DNA from: Desulfocapsa sp.
GTDB lineage: Bacteria; Desulfobacterota; Desulfobulbia; Desulfobulbales; Desulfocapsaceae
Length of the DNA: 8,347 nt
Direction: 5' to 3'
NCBI GenBank assembly: GCA_029935135.1
Contig: JAOZKX010000072.1
Location: forward strand, 1-8,347
Positions 1-6,018 of this stretch are shown here, one piece after another (the stretch's first letter is position 1; each line of letters opens with the position of its first letter). The position numbers and the translations under genes are program-made. Under the pieces are notes generated by a model. The model saw nothing but the letters and a program-made list of their open reading frames with translations. It did no database searches and was not told the DNA's origin.

Positions 1-93
1 TAGGAGCTCGCCCCTGCGAGCGATTTTCCAGGTTTGGCAACATGTTTATTCGCTCACAGGGGCGAGTCTTCTATGCCCCTTGGGTGCTCCTAC
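1..93. repeat. REP-like inverted palindrome pair
   Basis: The outer arms TAGGAGC (1-7) and GCTCCTA (86-92) are exact inverted repeats, followed by C93. If the base before the window is G, the element has the GTAGGAGC...GCTCCTAC ends of known REP sequences. Inside, 7-23 pairs with 50-66 with one mismatch in 17. The left unit also folds on itself (CTCGC, CCCT loop, GCGAG). The right arm has about 19 extra bases between 66 and 86, including CCC-CTT-GGG, so the two units are not identical. REP elements of this type are known to be moved by REP-associated tyrosine transposases. No transposase gene is visible here, and it may instead be a structured RNA or a terminator for the gene to the left. Confidence 0.6.
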
Positions 94-170
94 AACACTA
101 TGCAACAAAGCTGAGCTTGAGTGGTAATCAAGTACTTTAAACATCAATCCTCTCTGCCCCTTCATTAATC

Positions 171-1856
171 ATGAATGAAAGAAGATCAAATTCCTCATTA
201 CGAGAAAAGATAAATTTCCTCGAAGCCCAAAGCCAGAAGCTTGAAAAGATCAAGGACAGACTGGAAGAGGAGGTTGCTGAGCGAACCCTTCATCTCAAGG
301 AACAAAAGGAACAACTGCAGGCCATCACCGACAATGTTCCAGGGGTTGTCTTTCAGTTTTATGCAAAGAACTCCGGAGAAATCGGTGTCCATTATGTAAG
401 TCCCAAAATGACAGATATATTTGGACTCGAGCCTATTGCCGATCCCGCTCTTTTCCTCCAGACATTTGTCAAAAATATTCACACCGATGATCAACAGTCA
501 TGGATTGATTCTGTCCATGAGGCCGTCGAAAAACAGATTCCATGGAAATGGAAGGGGCGTTATATAAAACCTTCCGGCGAAATAATATGGTTTGAAGGGC
601 AATCCATACCGACTGTGCGTAAGGAAGAGATTGTTTTTGATGGTATATTTATTGATATCACCCAAAAGCTCAAGCAGGAGGAGGAAAGACTGGAGACAAT
701 CCTTCATCAGGAGCAACTCATCCGCCTGGATAGTCTAAAAACTAGGGCAGGTGCCATTGCCCATCGTTTTAACAATGCCATGATGGCGGTACAGGGCAAT
801 TTAGAACTGATGTCCCTTACCTTGCCTGCCGCTTCCGATGAATACAAAATGGTTATGAGTGCCTATCAGGCTGCCAATGGGGCATCTCGTATTGGTTCTA
901 TGATGTTGACTTATGTTGGTCAAAAACCTCTGCAACTACAAGACATTCCCTTTGCTGATCTGGTGAGAGACAGTGTCACCGCTTTAAAGGATAAGTTCCA
1001 ATCCAACATTTCCCTCAAATTTACTCCACCTGACCAGACGCTGTTTTGTTCCGGCGACGAATTACAACTTAAAGAAGTTATAGAGAGTATTTTAACCAAT
1101 GCTGTGGAAAGTCTGAATAACCAACAGGGGTCTTTAGAAATCTCATTTGGCAATGAACACTATACATCAGACTCCTTTCCCCTGCCTTTTCGAGACGAAC
1201 ATCGCAGGGAAGGTTCATATGTCTTTTGTCGGATACAGGATAATGGTCATGGAATCAGCGAAGGCAATCTATCACAAATTTTTGAGCCGTTTTACACCAC
1301 CAAGTTCGTTGGTAGAGGGCTCGGCCTTGCACTCACTGTAGGAATTTTACAATCACATCATGGCGCTATTACCGTTGACAGCACCTATGGAAAAGGAACG
1401 ACTGTTACCATTATCCTGCCATTAATTAACTCACCTATACAGGTAACGAGTCCGCTAAGCAAAAAAATAAAAAGTGATACGATCTCACTATCCGGAGATA
1501 TTCTGATTGCAGATGATGAACCTATTATTCTCATCGCATGCAAGATGATGCTTGAACAATTTGGTTTCACTGTACACACTGCTGTAAACGGTCGTGAGGC
1601 TGTTGATTTGGTTCAGGATCAAAACATTCAATTTTGTGCAGCTGTATTGGATATCTCAATGCCTGAAATGGACGGTATTGAGGCCATGAAAAAAATAAGA
1701 AAACTCCGACCAAGTCTTCCCATTGTCTTAATCAGCGGCTATTCGGAAGAGGATCTTCCTTTGGCAGATGACCTTGAGAATAAGCCTGATGCCTTTATTG
1801 CGAAACCTGTTCAGTTATCTGATTTAAGAGAAAAGATTGAAGAATTAGTGGGGTGA
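171..1856 (+). CDS. PAS-domain hybrid sensor histidine kinase with C-terminal receiver
   Basis: This is a 561-residue soluble-looking sensor kinase with no membrane segment, so it probably senses a cytoplasmic signal. Domains in order: a charged coiled coil (about 10-50), one PAS domain (about 50-165, ending in the typical GIFIDIT), a HisKA dimerisation region with the H-box GAIAHRFNN (phospho-acceptor H198), a HATPase domain (N-box around N310, DNGHG at 357-361, FEPFYTTK at 371-378, GRGLGLA at 381-387), and a receiver (about 442-561) with D448/D449, phospho-acceptor D494, S522 and K545. All main catalytic residues are present. The residue after the H-box His is Arg rather than the usual Asp or Glu. 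The start is the first ATG after an in-frame TAA at 138. No clear Shine-Dalgarno site is seen, so the start is moderately sure. No partner regulator lies nearby, so its target is unknown. Confidence 0.92.
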   Translation: MNERRSNSSLREKINFLEAQSQKLEKIKDRLEEEVAERTLHLKEQKEQLQAITDNVPGVVFQFYAKNSGEIGVHYVSPKMTDIFGLEPIADPALFLQTFVKNIHTDDQQSWIDSVHEAVEKQIPWKWKGRYIKPSGEIIWFEGQSIPTVRKEEIVFDGIFIDITQKLKQEEERLETILHQEQLIRLDSLKTRAGAIAHRFNNAMMAVQGNLELMSLTLPAASDEYKMVMSAYQAANGASRIGSMMLTYVGQKPLQLQDIPFADLVRDSVTALKDKFQSNISLKFTPPDQTLFCSGDELQLKEVIESILTNAVESLNNQQGSLEISFGNEHYTSDSFPLPFRDEHRREGSYVFCRIQDNGHGISEGNLSQIFEPFYTTKFVGRGLGLALTVGILQSHHGAITVDSTYGKGTTVTIILPLINSPIQVTSPLSKKIKSDTISLSGDILIADDEPIILIACKMMLEQFGFTVHTAVNGREAVDLVQDQNIQFCAAVLDISMPEMDGIEAMKKIRKLRPSLPIVLISGYSEEDLPLADDLENKPDAFIAKPVQLSDLREKIEELVG

Positions 1857-1871
1857 TATTTTGTCACCCCA
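1849..1871 (+). terminator. Hairpin overlapping the kinase stop codon
   Basis: TGGGGTGA (1849-1856) and TCACCCCA (1864-1871) form a perfect 8-bp stem with a 7-base loop, and the stop TGA is part of the stem. There is no T-run directly after it; a run of six T begins about 10 bases later. It may act as an imperfect terminator or protect the 3' end of the mRNA. Confidence 0.4.
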
Positions 1872-1942
1872 TGCGCCAGGATTTTTTGGCAGGCAGCAAA
1901 CATGTCCTGAGGTGGTGATCAAATACCGGTAAGGGACGATAA

Positions 1943-1966
1943 GGGGGTACTCTTTTTAGTACCCCC
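1943..1966. terminator. Hairpin between the convergent genes
   Basis: GGGGGTACT (1943-1951) and AGTACCCCC (1958-1966) form a perfect 9-bp stem closed by a 6-base loop (CTTTTT). It lies between the convergent kinase and SH3b genes, where a bidirectional terminator is expected. Neither strand has a good T-run after the stem, so termination is inferred from the position and the strong stem. Confidence 0.5.
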
Positions 1967-2006
1967 CTGAGGAGTATTCGACCTTATCCAAATATTTCCT
2001 ATGGTC

Positions 2007-2477
2007 CTAAAATCCCCAGAGCAAGCTTCGTTTTACCCACCCGGTTAAGCCGGATTCATGCTTCACCTTGGCCCATCCTTTTTTCTGTTCCAGGGTCTGA
2101 AAAACGACTCCATAGTATGCCTGCCCTACTTTTTTATAGTTGGTTGATGGTCCACTTCTTATATTAATCTTCTTTTTCTTCCCCTTATTTACTTTTACGA
2201 TCATATGCTGTTCTGAATTTACATAACTACTATATATCCAACCAGTATCCCCTTCAAAGTCTTTTACCTTGACCCATTTCCCCTTTCTGGAGAGCACCTT
2301 TAAGGGAAACCCATTTCCGTATTCCCATTTTACTGTGTATTTGGTTCCGGCCCCGGATCTTACCTGTACCCGTTCACCATTTACTGAGACCATTTTTGCA
2401 AAGGCTGACCCCGAAATAAAGATCAGGAGCAGGCTGCTTAAAATTATTATTTTACTCTGAGACAATGCTGTTTTCAT
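2007..2477 (-). CDS. Secreted protein with two bacterial SH3 (SH3b) domains
   Basis: This is a 156-residue exported protein. Residues 1-27 form a signal peptide (MKTALSQSK, then a hydrophobic core, with likely cleavage after SAFA). The mature part is two SH3b repeats, about 28-88 and 93-156. Each has the family pattern of NVRSG/QVRSG, a Y-x-V/K-V-G-x region, KGxWxKVK and a final TGWI/TGWV motif. Such domains bind peptidoglycan or other cell-wall ligands. No hydrolase domain is attached, so it is probably a periplasmic binding or scaffold protein. It is the last gene of the minus-strand block and ends in TAG, just before the shared hairpin. An AAGG about 10 bases before the ATG is a weak ribosome site. 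The 86-bp gap to the upstream gene leaves room for its own promoter. Confidence 0.88.
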   Translation of the reverse strand: MKTALSQSKIIILSSLLLIFISGSAFAKMVSVNGERVQVRSGAGTKYTVKWEYGNGFPLKVLSRKGKWVKVKDFEGDTGWIYSSYVNSEQHMIVKVNKGKKKKINIRSGPSTNYKKVGQAYYGVVFQTLEQKKGWAKVKHESGLTGWVKRSLLWGF

Positions 2478-2563
2478 TTTCTATAACCTTGATAAATATT
2501 ACGCTATTATTGTTAGTTCAAAGATATCATTTAGGCGAGTTCAATACTCATTAGTAGATTTTT

Positions 2564-3493
2564 TCATATTATTTCAGTTGAGGTTGATGATTGAGATGCC
2601 TGTTTTTTCTTTATCCCTGCCCTTCTGTTATCAGCAGTTAACATCAATCCACCACAGGTGAGATTGATTGCGCCAAAATCACACCCTTCATTGAGACATC
2701 GCATGCATAGGATACATTCAGGGCTCCCCACCGACTCGTTAAACTGTATACCCATCGGACAAACTGCCGCACAATCGCCGCATTTTGTACAAAGATCCTC
2801 CTGCAACTCAAGTTTCAGGACAGAGACTTTATTGAAAAGCCCATAAAACGCGCCCAATGGACAGGTGGTCTTACAAAATGGCCTGGAGGTAGTAACACTC
2901 CAAGCCATAAACATAATGAGCCAGGCAAGTTTATTGTAAAACAAAAAACCTATTGTTGCCCGTAAATCCGGTTGCAAGATGAGCATAGGGATGCCGGCCT
3001 CCAATGTGCCAGCGGGGCACACATATTTACAAAACCAGGGAACTCCCATGCCCCATTCATTAACCAGTGCTACCGGGAAGATAAAGACAAAGAGAAATAA
3101 CATTATATATTTCACATACCGCAGAAAATAAGGCACTTCACTTTTAATTTTGCATGGTATTTTATAAAGAAGCTCCTGTATAAGCCCAAATGGACAGAGC
3201 CAGCCACATGTTATTCTTCCTGTTGCAGTTGCAATAAGTCCCAGTGTCCCAACTACATAGGAACTAAAATAATAGGCTCCACTTTCCACAGAAAATCGTA
3301 CTCCAAGGAGGAGTTGCTGAATTGCCCCAATTGGACAATATGTGGTTGCTCCTGGACAGGAATAGCAGTTTAAACCAGGGGAACAGAGAATTTTTGCCGG
3401 CCCCTGATAGATATTTTTAGTAAATGGGAACAGAAAATAACTGTTCGTCAACAGTGTTGCTATAAATTGAATTAGTTTTCTTAACGATTCCAT
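2564..3493 (-). CDS. NapH/MauN-like membrane 4Fe-4S binding protein (polyferredoxin)
   Basis: This is a 309-residue inner-membrane protein with about four to five hydrophobic segments and many cysteines. An N-terminal CX5CX2CX6C cluster occupies C37, C43, C46 and C53 (NCYSCPGA). Three membrane-edge CX3CP pairs follow: C96/C100 (CGWLCPFG), C155/C159 (CKYVCPAG) and C207/C211 (CKTTCPLG). A C-terminal double ferredoxin module comes last, C235/238/241/245 and C260/263/266/271. This is the architecture of the NapH, NosR-tail and MauN group, which moves electrons between the membrane and a periplasmic or thiol partner. The last cluster has four residues rather than three before its final Cys, and Asp instead of Pro after it. 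An AAAGG lies about 7 bases before the ATG. The gene starts 28 bp after the small CxxC gene, which suggests a functional pair. The physiological donor and acceptor are unknown. Confidence 0.88.
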   Translation of the reverse strand: MESLRKLIQFIATLLTNSYFLFPFTKNIYQGPAKILCSPGLNCYSCPGATTYCPIGAIQQLLLGVRFSVESGAYYFSSYVVGTLGLIATATGRITCGWLCPFGLIQELLYKIPCKIKSEVPYFLRYVKYIMLFLFVFIFPVALVNEWGMGVPWFCKYVCPAGTLEAGIPMLILQPDLRATIGFLFYNKLAWLIMFMAWSVTTSRPFCKTTCPLGAFYGLFNKVSVLKLELQEDLCTKCGDCAAVCPMGIQFNESVGSPECILCMRCLNEGCDFGAINLTCGGLMLTADNRRAGIKKKQASQSSTSTEII

Positions 3494-3521
3494 GCTCTAC
3501 CTTTCTTACAATAAATGTTGC

Positions 3522-3680
3522 CTAGCCAATACCAATGCATTCCAGACAGATATTCCAAGACTGCTCAAGTACCCTTTGCGGCTCTCCGGCATTTACCCCA
3601 AAAAGAAACAGTCCCAGAAAAAAAATCAGGAGCAGTGTCGTCGAAAGTGAAATCTTCTTATTTTTTCTTTTTTTATTCAT
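3522..3680 (-). CDS. Small CxxC membrane protein, CD1871A-like
   Basis: I translated this 52-residue frame by hand. It has a basic start (MNKKRKNKK), one hydrophobic segment (about residues 11-30) and a short tail ending NICLECIGIG followed by TAG. The C-terminal CLECIGIG is the hallmark, as I remember it, of the CD1871A family of CXXC-motif proteins first named from Clostridioides difficile. These are tiny membrane-anchored proteins of unknown function found beside 4Fe-4S membrane proteins. That is the context here: the polyferredoxin gene starts 28 bp downstream. The two Cys (C45 and C48) could be a redox-active dithiol or a metal ligand near the membrane face. The ATG at 3680 has no strong Shine-Dalgarno site. 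I am confident it is a real gene because of the motif and the neighbour, and its role remains unknown. Confidence 0.82.
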   Translation of the reverse strand: MNKKRKNKKISLSTTLLLIFFLGLFLFGVNAGEPQRVLEQSWNICLECIGIG

Positions 3681-3763
3681 ATTATCAACAGGTTAAATTC
3701 CGTCCCATACTCCAGAAAATCTCATTCAGACCTCTCCTATTCACGAAAGTAATTTTCTAAAAT

Positions 3764-4066
3764 TTAATCACCATTTTCTCGCTTTAATACCGATGAAACT
3801 TTATCCCCAATATAAACATCTTTATCCCTTCTATCATCAATAACAATTTGGGTGACCACCCGTACAGCACCATTATCAAATGGCGTTTCGTAAATCTTGC
3901 CGATTAAGGTGAGAAGTTCCTGTACCTCTCCTTCTATCACTGTACCCATATCATTCAAACGAAATGAAGCTCCTTCCTCTTCAAGTTTCTTTTGAATAGA
4001 ATGTACATGATTTCCAACACCTACTCCCACACCCATCGGGATCATTGTCAATTGCAGCAATGCCAT
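3764..4066 (-). CDS. MTH1187/YkoF-type thiamine-binding family protein (UPF0045)
   Basis: This is a 100-residue protein matching the UPF0045/MTH1187 family in length and motifs: a first strand of the MIPMGVGVGVG type, an MGTVIEGE motif (about 40-47), GAVRVVTQIVIDDRRD (about 66-81) and DKVSSVLKR near the end. Members are small ferredoxin-like-fold proteins that form oligomers, and some bind thiamine or related hydroxymethylpyrimidine compounds. The family assignment is firm. The ligand is inferred from the family. It lies 60 bp after parB on the same strand, so it may be read through from parAB, although nothing links the functions. The ribosome site is only a weak purine run (AAAGAGAG). Confidence 0.85.
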   Translation of the reverse strand: MALLQLTMIPMGVGVGVGNHVHSIQKKLEEEGASFRLNDMGTVIEGEVQELLTLIGKIYETPFDNGAVRVVTQIVIDDRRDKDVYIGDKVSSVLKRENGD

Positions 4067-4113
4067 TGTTTTTTCTCTCTTTGCTTTTTCCGGTGTTTCT
4101 GAAAATACCAGTG

Positions 4114-4130
4114 TTGATCGGACAGATCAA
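4114..4130 (-). other. Short hairpin over the parB stop codon
   Basis: TTGATC (4114-4119) and GATCAA (4125-4130) form a 6-bp stem with a 5-base loop that contains the parB stop. No T-run follows on the minus strand, so it is at best a weak attenuator between parB and the MTH1187-family gene. Confidence 0.25.
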
Positions 4131-4996
4131 TCGTCTCCTGCTATTAAGCCAATAACCCGCTCCAGATCATCCAAAGAATAATACTCTATTTCCAATTTTC
4201 CCCTCTGTCCATTTTGTACTATATTTACCTTAGAGTGAAGTTTATTGGTTATTCTATTGAGCAAGGAATTTGAGAACGAAGCTGGTATTGCTGTAGTTTC
4301 TTTCCTTCGCATTGTTCCAGCTACCTTATTGCTCTGTTTCATTCTTCCGCAGAGCTTTTCTGCCTGTCTTACTGACATTTTCTTGGCAACAATTTCATCT
4401 CTTGCCTCTTTCATCAGGACAGTATCATCTGCCAGGCGTAAAAGCGCCCTTGCGTGTCCTTCACTCAAAACCAGATTATAGATATCATCCTTTATAAATT
4501 CAGGAAGTTGCAATAATCTTAACCGGTTCGCCACTGTAGATCGCTGCTTACCCACTTTTTTGGCAGCCTGTTCTTGTGTGTAGGAAAACTGTTGAATTAG
4601 TTTCTGATAGGCTTCAGCTTCTTCCAGGGGATTCAAATCCTTGCGTTGAACATTTTCTATAAGCGCAAGTTCCAGAAGTTCTTCATCACCAGACACCTCT
4701 CTTACAACTACCGGGACTTCTTTCAGACCCGCAAGCTTAGAGGCACGCAATCGTCTCTCACCAGCTATAAGTGCATAGTTTCCCTCATCTTTTTCAACAA
4801 CAACCAGGGGTTGAATAATGCCGTTTTCGACAATAGAATCTGCCAATTCCCGCAGGCTGTCTTCATCAAATCGGTGCCTTGGTTGATATAGATTGGGAAC
4901 AATCTGATCTACTGCACATTCGAAATACTTTTCTTCTTCCTGTTCCTGGTTAAAGAGTAGATCCACTCCCCTTCCCAGCCCTTTTTTCTTTGCCAT
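4127..4996 (-). CDS. parB: Chromosome partitioning protein ParB (Spo0J-like CTPase)
   Basis: This is a 289-residue ParB of normal length. It begins with the typical KKKGLGRGVDLLF leader that contacts ParA. The N-terminal CTP-binding domain follows, with YQPR (about 37-40), the C-motif GERR (79-82) and the P-motif ENVQRKDLNPLEEA (114-127). A helix-turn-helix (about 139-160, TQEQAAKKVGKQRSTVANRL) recognises parS. The rest is a linker and a C-terminal dimerisation domain. In the family, ParB loads at parS, binds CTP, closes into a sliding clamp and spreads over nearby DNA. The gene follows parA by 20 bp, so the two are co-transcribed. A perfect parS lies about 1 kb away at 5992-6007. Stop TGA. 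Confidence 0.96.
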   Translation of the reverse strand: MAKKKGLGRGVDLLFNQEQEEEKYFECAVDQIVPNLYQPRHRFDEDSLRELADSIVENGIIQPLVVVEKDEGNYALIAGERRLRASKLAGLKEVPVVVREVSGDEELLELALIENVQRKDLNPLEEAEAYQKLIQQFSYTQEQAAKKVGKQRSTVANRLRLLQLPEFIKDDIYNLVLSEGHARALLRLADDTVLMKEARDEIVAKKMSVRQAEKLCGRMKQSNKVAGTMRRKETTAIPASFSNSLLNRITNKLHSKVNIVQNGQRGKLEIEYYSLDDLERVIGLIAGDD

Positions 4997-5016
4997 AACA
5001 TGTCTCCTATTATCGA

Positions 5017-5793
5017 CTACGCAGCCTGCCTTTTTATAAACTCATTGGCGAGTTTGATATATGCTTTGGCACCAGTTGATTTGATATCATACTCTATAAC
5101 GGATTGGCCATGACTCGGACACTCACTGAGTCTTACATTTCGCGGTATGACGGTTTTGAAAAGCTGCTCTCCAAAATGCTTTTTTATTTCATCGGCCACC
5201 TGAAAGGTCAATCGGTTCCGTTTATCAAACATGGTAAGAAGCAAACCTTCTATATACAGGTTTTTGTTCAATCCCTTCTTTACCGAGCGTATGGTACTCA
5301 CAAGTTGAGCCAAACCTTCCATGGCAAAATATTCACACTGCATGGGGATCAATACAGAATCTGCAGCCGTTAAACTATTCACAGTCAAAAGGCCGAGAGA
5401 TGGTGGACAATCAATAATTATGTAATCAAAATCTTGCCGTATGGGATCAAGCAATTTTTTCAGAACAAACTCTCTCTCTTCCCTCGGAAACAGCTCCATT
5501 TCTGCGGCCGCCAAATCTATTGAAGATGGTACTACAGTGATTTTCCATTTTGAGTCTGGAGTCAAGAAAACAGCAGAGAGTGGCGTTTCTTCAGTGTACG
5601 AATGATATAAATGCTTTTTTATATCCCTGATATTAATACCCGTACCTGTGGATGCATTCCCCTGAGGATCTGAATCGACGAGAAGAACTCTCTTTTTTTT
5701 CCGAGCCAAGGCAACAGCCAGACTCACCGAGGAAGTAGTTTTCCCCACCCCACCCTTCTGATTCGCAACCGCGACAATTTTTGCATTCTGCAT
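5017..5793 (-). CDS. parA: Chromosome partitioning ATPase ParA (Soj-like)
   Basis: This is a 258-residue ParA/Soj-type ATPase without the N-terminal HTH of plasmid ParA proteins, which points to a chromosomal system. Visible motifs are the deviant Walker A KGGVGKTT (13-20), VDSDPQGN (39-46, with Asp40 and Asp42), and Walker B IIIDCPPS (125-132, Asp128). ParA forms ATP-dependent dimers on DNA and moves ParB-parS complexes to separate new origins. GGAG lies about 6 bases before the ATG. The gene is first in the minus-strand block and diverges from nadB. It ends in TAG, 20 bp before parB. Confidence 0.96.
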   Translation of the reverse strand: MQNAKIVAVANQKGGVGKTTSSVSLAVALARKKKRVLLVDSDPQGNASTGTGINIRDIKKHLYHSYTEETPLSAVFLTPDSKWKITVVPSSIDLAAAEMELFPREEREFVLKKLLDPIRQDFDYIIIDCPPSLGLLTVNSLTAADSVLIPMQCEYFAMEGLAQLVSTIRSVKKGLNKNLYIEGLLLTMFDKRNRLTFQVADEIKKHFGEQLFKTVIPRNVRLSECPSHGQSVIEYDIKSTGAKAYIKLANEFIKRQAA

Positions 5794-5854
5794 AGTTTCT
5801 CCAAATTCGCCAGGAATTTTACTAAAATCGACTTCTAGACTTCTTTTTTATCTT

Positions 5855-5861
5855 ATTTATA
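5855..5861 (-). promoter_or_regulatory. Possible -10 element for parA
   Basis: On the minus strand this reads TATAAAT, a good sigma-70 type -10, about 60 bases before the parA start. No convincing -35 box is found 16-18 bases upstream, so the call is weak. Confidence 0.3.
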
Positions 5862-5931
5862 CAGAAGGCACAATCTTAATCGGCTATTTCCTGCCAAAAC
5901 TTGCTTATCCCCTCCTTTTTTCTTCAACTCC

Positions 5932-5959
5932 TTGCCTTTCCCTCTGGACAAGTATACAT
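5932..5959 (+). promoter_or_regulatory. nadB: Possible nadB promoter
   Basis: TTGCCT (5932-5937) and TATACA (5953-5958) have 15 bases between them, slightly short for sigma-70 boxes. If used, transcription would start near 5966 and parS would lie in the first part of the nadB leader. This is by eye only. Confidence 0.3.
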
Positions 5960-5991
5960 TACTCAAGCGAATGTTTTAATCGAATTGCTAT

Positions 5992-6007
5992 TGTTTCACG
6001 TGAAACA
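5992..6007. promoter_or_regulatory. parS: parS, ParB loading site
   Basis: TGTTTCACGTGAAACA is a perfect 16-bp palindrome and identical to the canonical bacterial parS sequence. It lies in the divergent region, about 200 bp from the parA start and 11 bases before the nadB ATG. ParB encoded at 4127-4996 should load here. No second copy is seen in the window. Confidence 0.95.
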
Positions 6008-6018
6008 TTAAGGAAATC

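Noticed and set aside
116..132. CTTGA-7-TCAAG dyad before the kinase as an operator
   Set aside because: A 5-bp dyad of this kind is common by chance, and there is no supported promoter next to it.
2478..2563. Sigma-70 promoter for the SH3b gene (TTGAAC with TATTTA 17 bases later, minus strand)
   Set aside because: The -10 match is only three of six, and the start site would fall within the ribosome site. It is too weak to annotate.
3515..3760. Plus-strand 81-codon frame
   Set aside because: It is antisense to the CxxC gene, is rich in Phe/Tyr/Ser from T-runs and has no family resemblance.
5881..5945. DnaA box or origin in the pyrimidine-rich part of the divergent region
   Set aside because: TTATCCCCT differs from TTATNCACA and there is only one such site. 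No origin can be supported.
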